Source of the DNA: Sinohyriopsis cumingii
Taxonomy: Eukaryota; Mollusca; Bivalvia; Unionida; Unionidae
DNA length: 64,000 nucleotides
Direction: 5' to 3'
Assembly: GCA_028554795.2 (NCBI GenBank)
Contig: CM068827.1
Location: 141,447,251 to 141,511,250 of the forward strand
The notes under the pieces were generated by a model. It was not told where the DNA came from, searched no databases, and worked only from the letters and a program-made list of their open reading frames with translations. Position 1 is the stretch's first letter. Each line of letters starts with the position of its first letter. A program made the position numbers and the translations under genes. Shown here one piece after another: positions 1 to 12,282 of the stretch.

Positions 1-3000
1 ATGATAAATTTAAAACTAGATCTTTCAAAATCACCTTGCGAACGCTGGCTATACCGCTGGCTATTATTTCAGTTTTGCCATTTTGACGAATACAACCGAG
101 GTGCATGCCTTGTGAGACGCATTACGTTTTTTATTTTTCATGATCGTGTTATTATTAATTTCGTTTAGGATAAGTTAGACCCCTTCATCAGTGACAACGT
201 TGTAGCAGAGCACGTTAGATTTGTGGCCTAAATTGTGCTAAGCTTTGTTTCTGCCGAGACGTGTATTTAATAGTGCATCTTAACATTCGTGGAAAGTTGC
301 CAGTCGATACAATTTTCTGCTTGGGAAATCAGAGCTCAAAGCTCAAAGCTGTTGTGACTTCATGGGCAATCGAATGAAGGCTACAAAGACTGTTGAACAT
401 ATTCAAATTCCTGTCATGCCGGTGCTTATAGAAACAGTCGTCAATATGTTGTTAACACCATCCACCATAATTACTCCGCGCTTGTACAGTCTCTGCCTGT
501 ACGGGAGTTTTAGCCTCGCTGGTCCAATTTAGGCGAAAATTATTTCCTATATAAGCAGCATAAGATGGAACTTTTCCCAATCCACACTCATAATATAATG
601 GCTGTACTTGCAAGCAAGACGATTTTTAAGTCTATGAAGCTGATCTGTTCCCTGATATCACCAAATTCCAAAATGCATGCAGCATTATTTGTATGGGCCA
701 GAAAGGTCGTGTCCTTAAGCCTCTGCAAAGGTCCGTCTTTTGTCCGAATACTGCGATGCCTTGGAGTGTTTTCATATTCAAATATGAAGCTGCTATTTTA
801 GTAACAGTCACGCCCGAGATACCCAGAGGACATTATGTTTGTACATTGTTTCGATCCTTAAATCGCAGTTACACCAATCTGAAAGCACGTGGACTTGTGC
901 GCTGAATGGTACGTGTCAATTCCAAATTGACACAGATACTCTTGCACAAACGTTTTGGATTCTTTGTCGGTTTCCGGCACATACACTCCGATATTCTCGT
1001 CGATTTTAGGCACCAATACTTCGACATTCTCGTCGATTTTAGGACTGGCAGGCGAAAAATTGTTCTTCGCTTTAAGTTATCTATAATGCAGGTTTCGATT
1101 TCTGCATACAACTGGCTTCCAGATCTCGAACGAGATGGTGTATGCGGGTGGCAAACATAAACGCAAAGCCTGATTGGCCAATATGAGTTGTTCAAGGTTG
1201 AAGAAGTCCGTATGTCTAATCTTAAGGCCAGAGTCCATAATTTGATCAGATCTCATGTAGCTTAACATTGGGCGATAAGCACAAGCCATGTCGTTATTGG
1301 TGTAGTTAAGGAGGATTTCCTCAACCCATTCCTTGTACGTGACAGCTTGATGATGTTTTTTGCGCCGACGATGACCTTGAGTACATCTATACAAAAGCCG
1401 AAGTCAGTGGTATGGCACAAGAAAAGTTACCATGTTCGTCCGCTTCTGCCTTGTGTGAAGGAAGTTGACGTTGAATTTGGGACGGTTGCTTTCATTTCAA
1501 CACATCGACTTTGGAATCCCTCACGCCAGTGCCGACCTTGGTCATGGATAAGTGGGTATCGTCAGCGTGGACTGTTGTGTTCTATGTAAATATCACCAAT
1601 GGACCAGCGCTGAGAGCGTAGTCGTCATTATAGTGAACAAGGCCTATAATAGTCGATAGTCATGGCGATATCGATGTTATGCAGGGAGGACTTAACTTCT
1701 TTGTTACCGATGAGATAGTGGTCATTGTAGAACCGTTATAGACAATTGTCACCTTGCACGTTTCGGTGTAGTCGGTACCTTCTCTCTTTGTAAATTTTCT
1801 GACAAACTAGGTAAATTCGGCGAGAAGAAGGTATCGCTAGGAGTTCCGCATCTGCGTCTTCACACGATCCTTTTTATTAAAATAGCGCGCTTCGTACCAG
1901 CAGTACTACATTTCTCGAATGTTGCGGTCATCTGTGTTACCCATGTCAAGGGCAGGATCTTGTACATCTTGTAAGCATGTCATCACAAAAGAATATGCTG
2001 TACCGCCAGCTTCTAATACGGTAAGATTCGCAGCCCTGCGCCCACCGCTAAGTTTAAATGGATAGCATCGCGCGTTTCACCCGTCATATTCTTTGTTGCA
2101 ATCAAGTTTACAGCGAACTATGGACCCAGTGCAGCAACTTTATAACGGGTCACCTCATTGACAGCAGCATACGTTCTGAGTGGCATATTATTGACCATGG
2201 ATAGTGCCAACTTGATGAGGTGATCACGTAATATTTCTACGGCATTGTTCCTGTCAATGGCACCGAGAGATTTGTTTACTCTTGTCATGGTGATCGTGGT
2301 ATACGAAGTGTCGGCCTTGGCGGCTACTCTGGCCGGTTCAGTGGTAGCCACTACTTCTACCCTAGCGATCAGTCCGCCCGACGTACGCTGATAACTCGCA
2401 CTTTTACAGTGCGTAACGGGGTTATCATAATATGCCAACAGTAAGCGCAATCATGGGTAGGATGTACAGATATCACCGTGGTGACCTGCAATTTACCGGG
2501 CACAACATTGTAACACTGGCCCAGAATGGTGTTCTCGGGGTTTTCCGTGGCGCAATACTAAGAGCTGTTGCGGGCTTGAGTGCGCAATGTTGACGCTGTA
2601 ATTAGCGGAACTGACATCAATCGGTGTGGAAAAGGTCGGTTTATTGCCAGTTGTGCTAATTTTGGTACCGTCGTATTTATTCGTGGTCAGGGCAGCCGCT
2701 ATCAGTTTTACTGTAATCCGTGTAGCGCTATTAATGAAGGAAAAAAATATTGCTGGCCGAAAAGGAGAGAAAAGGCTGAGAGTGGACGTTGAGTTAGCTG
2801 TAGTAGACTTGGAGAGACGACAACAGCGCAATCGCAGCCGCGACAATCATGATAAACTTGCATTCTTGCTCAGTAAATGACCGGGGCTCTGTGGCCATTC
2901 TTGACCTGTACTCTGGTGGGACCATCTTTTGCATATCAACACCTATCTCATCTGGTGTCTTTTTCAAATCTGTCTTGGACGGCCTGCTTTAAACAATCAA

Positions 3001-3110
3001 TCTTTTCGCAAGTCTCATCTGTTGCATTTACGGAACGGGTAGTGACCTTGACGTTGGTTTATATCCCAAAACTCGTTGTTGGCATTAACCTGTGCGAATC
3101 GTAATTAGGT
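1..3110 (-). pseudogene. Decayed, unrecognised coding relic
   Basis: Read on the minus strand, this stretch is a chain of protein-like frames broken by stops and frameshifts: about 3105-2995, 2960-2800, 2792-2500, 2450-2118, 1394-1077 and weaker pieces below 900. The pieces look coding: mixed polar and hydrophobic composition, a hydrophobic span (IMIVAAAIALLSSLQVYY) near 2850-2800 that could be a membrane segment, and a fragment reading YRPMLSYMRSDQIMD near 1280. The segment is also visibly richer in G+C than the AT-rich DNA after 3110. I do not recognise the family. A transposon or an old integrated DNA virus is the likely source, by inference only. The relic may continue past the left edge of the window. 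Confidence 0.4.
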
Positions 3111-3341
3111 TTAAAAGATCTAAGTGGATGCTTTGTTACATTAAGTTTAACATCTGACTGAGAAAATACAGAATTATTTTCTTGGTTCTGTTTAAGCCAA
3201 CTGCCTTAAGTTCATGTTTGATTATTTTTATTTTTTCTAGAAATGTATAAAGTGTGGACAGGTCAGGGTTATCAGTGGTGACAATTGAGTTTTCAGTAAA
3301 TATTACTGCTTGACACGAGTCTTCCATATTAAGTTTAGCTA

Positions 3342-3344
<3 letters not shown>

Positions 3345-3394
<50 letters not shown>
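3345..3394. repeat. (GT)n microsatellite
   Basis: An uninterrupted GT dinucleotide run. It creates false open frames on both strands (poly-Cys-Val on one, poly-His-Thr on the other). Confidence 0.95.
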
Positions 3395-3397
<3 letters not shown>

Positions 3398-3928
3398 TAT
3401 GTGCAAATAAAAACTTTTAACCAAAACCATGACAAGACTATGGACGCATCCTCCACTCTAAACGTGACCGCATTGCCGCATATTTCCAATTTTGTTAGCG
3501 AAACAAAAATTCATCTGGCAACGAAAATCGTAACATAAGGTGACATGGTAGACTTCATATATATATGTTCATGATAACGTATCTGTTAGCAGCGTATCTA
3601 TCTTACAAAAAGCTAAAAGTGATATATAAAGAACAATTTGTCAATCTTTAAATCGTTGCTTTTATACGGATGTCAGTCTTTGTTGATGTAAATCAGACGC
3701 ACCTTAACTCTAACACGTGAAAGATGTATAGTTTACTAAAGACAAAACGTTTTTTATTCAAATTTTATTTCACTTTTGGCTTTATTCTGACAATAAAAGT
3801 CCCACAATGAAATCAATTGAATGCGAAACAAATCATAAGCGTATTGAATGAATAATTAGCAACGTTTATAAAAATGGAATTTTGATCTGACAATTTATCA
3901 ATACTGATTACCCATGGGATTATTAGGA
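3395..3928. other. AT-rich intergenic DNA, no gene seen
   Basis: AT-rich sequence downstream of the kelch gene with short chance frames only. No repeat, exon or RNA gene is recognisable. Confidence 0.5.
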
Positions 3929-4160
3929 CTAGAAACGTATAATAATTAAAAAAACGCCATTAGTGCATTTATAATACAAATTAGCATCGTGATCGTTAAA
4001 GCGAGGACGTATTAAAACACCAGCAGGACACGATTTACAATACAAATCACCCCTGTGATTATACAAACCAGAAGGTACAAAAACACTATTAGGACAAGAT
4101 TTACAGTACAAGCATTGGTTAGAAGAAACTTTAATTTGGCATAGGTTTAAGAAGTTTCAT
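3929..4160 (-). repeat. 72-bp repeat encoding a Cys-x2-Cys motif (decayed)
   Basis: The minus strand is open for about 75 codons and repeats a 24-residue unit about three times. LYCKSCP appears twice, exactly 24 residues apart, and a diverged LYYKCTN follows at the same spacing. Between the Cys pairs the units share an N-H/D-H-x-x-N/D pattern. The unit is therefore 72 bp and in frame. No start codon or splice context makes it a convincing exon, and the last unit has lost one Cys. It could be a fragment of a Cys-rich repeat protein, a transposon piece, or a minisatellite that happens to be open. Confidence 0.35.
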
Positions 4161-5488
4161 CTTCTATACCACGTTCTTTGTTGGAAGTAGTTTAAAAGTG
4201 TGTCAATATGACACGAATGCCCCCACCAATATTCATGCAACTGAAGTCAATAACTGCGTAAAAGCTTGATGAAAAATTATAACAATCCAACTGTATCAAG
4301 GTCTTCTTAATGTATTACCATATCCCAGATTTGCTTTCAGTCCAAGCAGTCCCTCAAGTTAAGGAGCAGAAGCGTGATTCGCGATGGACGTAACAGGACG
4401 GAAATGAAGGAAAAGGCTTAACACTATCTGTTCTAGCGATAGAGGGTAGGAGGGGAGATAAATAATACAAAGAAACATACTTGTTTTAATAACTTTATTC
4501 TGTACTGATGTGTGCATTATATCTTTTAGGCACGATATCATTCAATAAAGATATACCTCCAAAGTGTATCTGACGTTCCCAATTTCGTAATGTATATTGT
4601 AGTATTTTCGCATTAATAATTTTCATTGGATTCATGATTCCATGAACAACAATATGAATTCCTGTTGAATCTCTCTCATTGTAATTGTGCTCGTGTCTTT
4701 ATACAGCAGTTCCCAAACGATTCAACTTGAACTATGCAATTCTTAGTGTTAAAATATGCTTAATAGATACTTGTGTGATAACTGTATAATTTTAAACATC
4801 ACAGAAGTAATGGAATATCAACACCGACACTATTTCTTTTCACCCAAATTAGATTAAATTTTAACATAACATAAAATTATGCGTTTCTTGTGCTTATTGT
4901 GTGCCTGAAAAAGTTAACAGCTCCCCATAACATTCCAGGGTATGTTTAAAAGGATATACGGTATAAATAATTCATCCACATTTAAAGAATAGACTATTCT
5001 CAATATTGCAAAACACTGCACCTAGAGAACACGTTCACTTAATGGAATTCATTAAAGTGATTTGAGAAGGTGTCCTAGGGATTTAGACAGTGCTTCGGAG
5101 GAAGAAAAAAATGAAGTGCAGAAGTTTTTAGTTGGTAAAATCAGTAATTGGGGACAAAGGACCAACACTTTAAAAACTTATACTTAGCCCTCGAAACTTT
5201 TAAAAGTGTTCTCAAACAAAAAGTACAAGAATCATGTTCTCATTTATACCATATTTGGCAATCAGACTGTATCCTATCTATATTTACATTTATATTGTTC
5301 CATTATGCATAGCTGTAAAATGAACCCATACAGAACACTTCCTCCCATACCCTATGAATATAAATGGAACCCTCCTAAAAAAAAAACACCCCACGAACTG
5401 AATAGCCCAACATGATTTGGATTGTCAGTAGAAAAATATCATATAAAAATATTAGTGTTCGTGATGTTAAATAAACTCATATCTTCTA
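4161..5488. other. AT-rich intergenic DNA, no gene seen
   Basis: No exon, RNA gene or recognised repeat is seen. The region lies 3' of the kelch gene and may include longer 3' UTR forms of it. Confidence 0.5.
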
Positions 5489-5494
5489 TTTATT
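5489..5494 (-). terminator. Candidate poly(A) signal AATAAA of the kelch gene
   Basis: TTTATT on the plus strand reads AATAAA on the gene strand, about 37 nt past the stop codon. The 3' UTR would be very short, and other signals farther downstream are possible. Confidence 0.35.
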
Positions 5495-5530
5495 AATCCT
5501 ATTTAGCTTTCAACGGGCTTCACGAGCTAG

Positions 5531-5703
5531 TTAGTCATCCTTTTTTTGAGATGCCATCGTAACACAGTGGATCCACCTTGCGGGAAACGGGATGTCCTGG
5601 ATATTGGTCAGCCATACTCCTCGGGTCGTGTCGTAACACTCCACGCTTTGAAGGAGCCGGTTGTTGGGGGATGATATACCGCCAAGGATGTAAATCCGAT
5701 CAC
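5531..5703 (-). CDS. Kelch gene coding exon 10 (last kelch repeat, stop)
   Basis: 173 nt. Acceptor CTCTGGTTGCAG|GTGATC. Encodes DRIYILGG, then SVECYDTTRGVWL, and ends QKKDD-TAA. The final short strand after the last Trp fits closure of the propeller with N-terminal residues. Confidence 0.9.
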
Positions 5704-5842
5704 CTGCAACCAGAGTCATGTCTCAGAACAGTTACAACTAAGCATCCTTCCCCGAAAAATAATCAAATAAACAAAAACAGAAAAGCTAACGATTGCAATT
5801 TCGCACAATTACCCTGTATAAAATCTCTCTCTCTCTGTCTCT

Positions 5843-5876
<34 letters not shown>

Positions 5877-7570
5877 TGCGTCCATGCGTATATGTACATA
5901 TTCGACTTGACATTTTAATCCGGTATCCTTAATGAATTGCAAATGTTATATATGTAGTTTCAGGTTTGTAATGACCGAAAGTCCCGCATAAGTTGGTCTT
6001 GATGCTGGTCTTTTCAGCTGCCTGCTCTAAGTCAAATGGAGATGTGCAAATGGCCAGAAGGGCACGATAACAGAGTACAGGAGTTTACTTGCAGTATTGT
6101 TTCTCATTACTACACTTCAGATGTTGGCCTAAAACGTGTCTGAGCTGCTGCCCATTTACTCCAGTTTCGGTTTACATGTGTTACCGAAATGTTCATAGTA
6201 AGTGATTTTGTGGTGCCTATTCGTCTTCGTTAGAGTAATATCTAGGACGCAAATATTACTGCCCTTTTTCTGGGGCAATTTTGTAAAAGTGTATCTTCTT
6301 TATATTATTGAAAGCGGCGTGTTGAATATATTTAACGTGTTGCAGGAGGGAGTTAGTGTGACTGTAATCGGGGTGGGGGATAACAAAAGGATCTTTTGCG
6401 CTCTCGGTTTATCCTTATCTCTGAAATCTTGCATCTGCCGAACCGTGTGTACGCTACAGTTTGATCAACATAACTAAGTCAAAAAGGACGCAACCAAAAG
6501 TTGCCAAAACGGCTGACCAAGGACCGGAATAAAATGTATGTATGTTCAAAGCACAGACCTGGTAGTAAATCGTGTTGATTTCACATTGAAAAGTTATAAA
6601 TACGCGTGTTGTGGATGACATCAGAAACGAAGAAGTCTTGGTGACAATGACTATATAAAAAAAACTCTCGCTGATAAATGACGATTTATGATCGATGGGC
6701 ATAACAGTGTTATCAAATTTGGCAGCACCAAGAGCGTCATGGTTTATGAAATGCTTACTTTTTAACGTTTGCAAAAAGAGAATCAGTCGATTGGAATCTA
6801 GCATCAGACAAATTGAATCATTAAAATAAGTTTTGTAGTATTATATTTTTTCTTCACAAACAAGTGCATTTGGAGAAGACCATACAATTTGGGGGGGGGG
6901 GGGGAACGCTAGAATTTTCTTTAGGGCTGGACTATGTACATTTGTTCCTGAAACATGGGAGTGACAACAATTCTGGACTCAGGACATCTGTAATGATCAG
7001 CCCTTTATTAAAACCAAACTAGACTCTTACCAATCACCGCTGCTCCCGCACTATGTCTGGGGACGACCATATTGGTAACTAGACTCCAGTGGTCAGTCTT
7101 TGGTTCATACGTATCAATGGAGGACACGCTGTTCAACACAGAATTTTTGTAATTGTACGATCTCGTGGCGCCTCCGCAGATATATATCCGTCCCTGCACA
7201 TTGACAACGTTGGTATAGCAACGGGGGAACCTGAGGTTGTTCAACTTCGTCCAGCTAAAAGAAAATTAGCAATTATGACTCAATATTGGGATTAATATGC
7301 TCAATGTATTTGAGATTAATAGTTATTTTTCTTCATTGTTTAATGTTGAAGAAATATTTATTAAGATTTTCTTCTATGTTGACCTCAAGTATGTACGCCT
7401 AATCTTTGTCGTCGACGTTTTGTTTTGATAAGCAACCGTAAAATGTAAACATTTATGCAGATATTTTGCAAATTAATTGTACATATCTCTTTCAAGGAAC
7501 GCAAAAGCATTCTTCATACACCTTGATTTAGAGGTTCAAAAATCCAAAGTAAATAAATTATGCATCATGT

Positions 7571-7610
<40 letters not shown>

Positions 7611-10600
7611 CATAGATAGGAAGTTTTATGAAAGTTTCAATTCCAGAAAGTAGATTGTATGTCCATATTACGCATGGTAAATACTAATTGATATTTCTCG
7701 TTGTTAGTCCTATCGGGTTTACATCTTCTGGTTTGTTTCTATGAAACCGTCAACAAGAAAAATAATGTGGTACTAACTTTATAGCACTTTTTGCATAGTA
7801 CATTTGGAGCCCATTTCACTTTAATTGTCATTGTCTTGTTACTCACCTGTTTGTTCTCGGATCAAACAACTCCACGCAGTTTAAGACCGGGACAATTGAT
7901 GGAACATCGTTTGATTCCCCGATTCCTCCAGCAACCAATAACTTGCCTTTCAAGACTCCCGCTGACGCCCCCTTTCTGGCTGTGAACATGGGATTTACAT
8001 AGAACCACTTCCTGTTTAGGATGCTGTAGCATTCAACACTGCTCAAAACTCTGGAGGAAAAAAAAACTGATTTTGGATCTCTCTGAGCTTTTTTATTTAA
8101 ATAAGTAGCAAAATATTAGATCTCCTTTCCATTGAAGAATCTGTTTGGCATGCATGTCAGTTATAATATACGGAAGATCCCAAATCATTTCATACTGATT
8201 TTATGAAAAGAGAAAAATAATTTTCATCTTTTGCAAGCCTTCGCTAGCAAAAGTGCAAATTATTCAGACAAGTTTGATCAACTCAACATTCTGTCATTGC
8301 CTGTTAGAGATTCTGTTTATCACACTGCTTTTATTTTGAGAAGAAAAACGTTCAGATTAATTCTTTCTCAGATGCGGAATTTTTTATTGTTGTGCATAAA
8401 AACATAATCCCAGGGATGAGTTGAAGCAAAATTGCAGAGTTTGATAAGCAATAACATTAAGAAGTATATTCTTTCCACAGATTACAGTTCAAAGAACAAT
8501 TGTCCCTCCAATCAATTTAATATTTGACAAGACATCATTTTTAAACTCCGGATCTCTTGTGTGACATCACATAGTTTACTATGTCAGGTCAGCTGGAGCT
8601 GTTGAGGTACCATATACATGTATTTCGATGTGACTGTTTACAACGTGTCCACCATGGACATTCACCACAGATGTAGTAATGGATTTTGCAGAAGAAATAG
8701 CATTCTATTTGTTGAATATTTGTCTAAACCAGTGATCACTGGATATAGAAATAATACTAAGTCAACATGTGTTATGCAGGTGTGTTGCCGCTTCTCGTTA
8801 AAATGGCTCCAGTTATTCCTAAATTAAATATATTTTTTGTGGCCGGATATTTGAATGATTGATTCGGAAGAATGCTTTGGTTAGATAACTTTCAACAGTT
8901 GAGAGACCAACATTTGTCGACATTCCCTTCCTAAGAAAGGTGAGTTTATTAGCTCCTATATGATGCCATTTTAACGATGCTTGTCATTGAGGTGGGGTGC
9001 AAGATCTATATCGTCTGATTACAATAGGCTGCCAGGAAGGACAGATGTTCTTTGAATTATAATTTGTAAAGAAAACTACTTCTAAACGTTACTAGTTCTT
9101 AAAGAATGGAAAAATGCAGCCTCCTATCCAGGGTTAACTTAAATGCCGACAAATCCTCATCTTTTTCTTACCACTTAGACTCTTTTTCTCCTCAACATAA
9201 AAACTACATGCTAAATGAAATCTGAAATCGGTAATGATTTACTACTGACATTACAAAACTCGTTGAATAATGCTTGCCAAGGCTTGGTTGTGGTGGTGGT
9301 GGCAGTCGCGGTGTCACAACTAGTGTTCTTGTTAGAAAGGTTCTTGTCATGATAGTAAATGTTATAGTTATTTTTTCGTTTATTCTTATTTTCATTGCTG
9401 TAATCGTTTTAATTGCTCGTTTAAAAGAGGAAAAGAGACAGAGGAAGGGCGAAGAGGAGGAAAAACGAAGAATTTTAGGAGGATGAGGTAGATAGATGAT
9501 GATGATGGTGGTGGTGGTGGTGGTGGTGGTAAGAAAAAAACTAGAATTTTAGGAGAGCTTAGTTGACATTACTGTGGAAAAAAAAGTTATGTATTTTTGT
9601 ATTTTTGTCCTAATGAAAGAGAAATATTTCTGAGATAACTTACTTTCCCGATTCATCTACTCCGCCTATAGCGTACACCATCCCGAATAGTGATTGTACA
9701 CAATGCTGCATTCGGGCTGTACCAAGTCGGGGCAAAATGACCCATTCCATCCTCTCTGGATTGAATTCTAAATTCTTCTTTGAAGGAACTTCCTTCTGAC
9801 CAGGCCCTGGCACCTCAGAACCTCCTTAAAAATTGGGTTTTCTTTTAAGTTATATTATATGATTGGTAATAAACATGCTCATTTATCACAATAATAACAT
9901 GCAGCAGCCAGTGACGATGCAATGAAGTTACACTTGTTCAAAGTTTACAATTTATCTGAATAACTACTATACTAAATCCCAACTAGTAATCTGAATATAG
10001 CCAATGCATAGCGGATGTTATATGAGAGCTCATTTGAAATAACATACAATAAAAGAAACGAGACGAATATTTCTTTATTTCTGTCAAGCTTTTGCGAATA
10101 AAATATTGAAATTATTTAATGAATGTGATCCATTTCATTTGAAATGAGGAAAATCTATTTCTCTCATAAAAATTCCGATTTTATGTTACTACACCACTGA
10201 ATAGTGTAATAAAACAACTTTGAAATGTATTCAGATGCCTTTATCCTTCCCATTTCATTTGCATGACGTCATGATGTCATTTGTAGCGTCATAAAGTGTT
10301 ATTTAAACGTGTTACCTATGTAAAACACGTGATATAGGTACATTAAGGTAAATAAAACAGTGGTCGTGCGATAATGTCACGTTTGCTCAGCCCCAATTAG
10401 TAAGTCGTATATAAACTAAGGTATTATTACAAACCATGTTTTTGAAGTCCAAACATTGCCGCAGGCTAGAGTCAGTCTCTTACGCAAGGTTACCGTGACC
10501 AGAGAGACGACAAGGCATCTTGAATCGGTACAGGCTTAGATCGAGCGACTTCATACCTATTTGTTACAGAGATCAGAGGAACTGCGAAGGGGGAAACGGG

Positions 10601-12201
10601 GCGTGTTCTAAATCCGTCCTCACGTGGACAGACAGTGAGAAGGACATTGTCCGCTAAGTTTTGATTGGACCGGGTCAAAGCGACATCCGATCGGAAATGA
10701 GACGAAGGGTGTGATAACAGTACAGTTTCGATCCGAATTATAACTTCTAACTACCAAGCGAAAATTTAGTGTCGCCTAGGAAGATTGCTGAGCAATATAG
10801 GGTTACTTCGAGAGAGCCACTCGTAATTTGGCGGTAAAACTTAGAAGATTCTATAGAAAGACAAAGCTTCGTAAAGGTCAGTAAGTTATTTAATCGATTT
10901 TCGCAGAATATTATGGCATTGTAATTGTAATTATGTATAGTATGTATACATAATTACTAGGATCGTTTAGTACGTATAATTACCTTTGTAGTGTTTAATT
11001 TATCTTATTTGAGAAATGAGCTAGAATATTATGTAGATAATTATGTAGATTGTTAGCTTGTGTTCAGAATTAATTATGTAATTCGCTATTAAATTACTTC
11101 GTATTATCATATTGCATTTATTCATGTGATATGTTTCATTTACACATGCTTGAATTGTGAATTTGGAAACGGGTTAAGTGTGTACGATTAGTTAATATGT
11201 ATGTATTGATATATCAGAGTATGGACATTTGAATATGTATGTACTTTGTATGAGTTGTAATGTAAGGAGATGCGCCTGATTGCTGTGATATTGTTTAGTA
11301 TAACTGGATTAGGAATATGCACTGATGTGACGCAATTTATTGATGTATGTATGAGAAGTAATTGATACCGTGCTTTTATTACGACGGTGTTTTACCATGC
11401 AAGGACGTATGAGTATTTCGATGCGAATGAATGCGTGACTGAAGAAATTTAATAGCCGTTATCTGATGATATGCTGGCTGTAGTGTGAGATGAGAGGGCT
11501 TAGGAAAATATTATATCGTCCTTACAGGAAGTTTTTTGGGGAGAGAACATCCGGTTCAGTTAAGTCTCTAAGCGGAGAGACGGAAGTAAGACTAGCAGAG
11601 CAGTCGGTGTCAACAAGCTTAGTCGGTGGAGAGAGTCGAGGAGGAGGAAAAGGAGTCAAGGAGAAGAAACTGGAGAAGGAGGAGGAGTATAGAGAAGTCT
11701 AGTAGGAGAAGGAATTTGGAGGAAGTAGGGAGGAAGAGAAGGAATTAGAGGAATAGGAGAGAAGAATACACAGATGAGTAGAATACAAGGACAGGTGGAA
11801 AGCTATTTCACACTACTAAACAAATGATGCAATAGGCTATCACAGGGTCGAGCGGAAAGAGAGTACATGGGAAATTTTAATTATTTGACTATTGAATTGT
11901 CATTAAATTGTTATACTTTGAATTTCACTTTCTTTGTATATTCAATCATTTAACCGTCTGCATTCCTGACTGGGGGCTCGGAGATTTACATCTATCTTTC
12001 GCTAATTTGACTTCCAACCAAAATCTAGCCTGGGTGGAACTTCTATAATAATTTAAATTTAAAAAATCGGAAGCACCCTACCCCACACCTACCAAAGTGA
12101 TGACGTAACAACTCGTCATGCCACAGATACAATACTGAATTATTTCATTTTCAATAGATCCTCCGACAATGATGAAAAGCTGTCTATTTTGTGGTAGAGC
12201 C

Positions 12202-12282
<81 letters not shown>

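Larger units (their letters stand above)
5704..7030 (-). other. Kelch gene intron 9
   Basis: GT...AG intron of 1.3 kb. It holds a TC/GT microsatellite near 5825-5874 and a run of 14 G at 6891-6904. Open frames inside it have no homology I can see. Confidence 0.8.

Noticed and set aside
1077-1394. A functional 105-residue gene on the minus strand
   Set aside because: It is one piece in a chain of broken frames across 1-3110; treated as part of a relic.
3136-3489. A 117-codon protein with poly-His-Thr on the minus strand
   Set aside because: The frame is produced by the (GT)n microsatellite; the flanks lack domain or splice support.
10264-10271. TGACGTCA in intron 6 as an enhancer
   Set aside because: A single site next to a TGATGTCA, without clustering near a start; too little to call a regulatory element.
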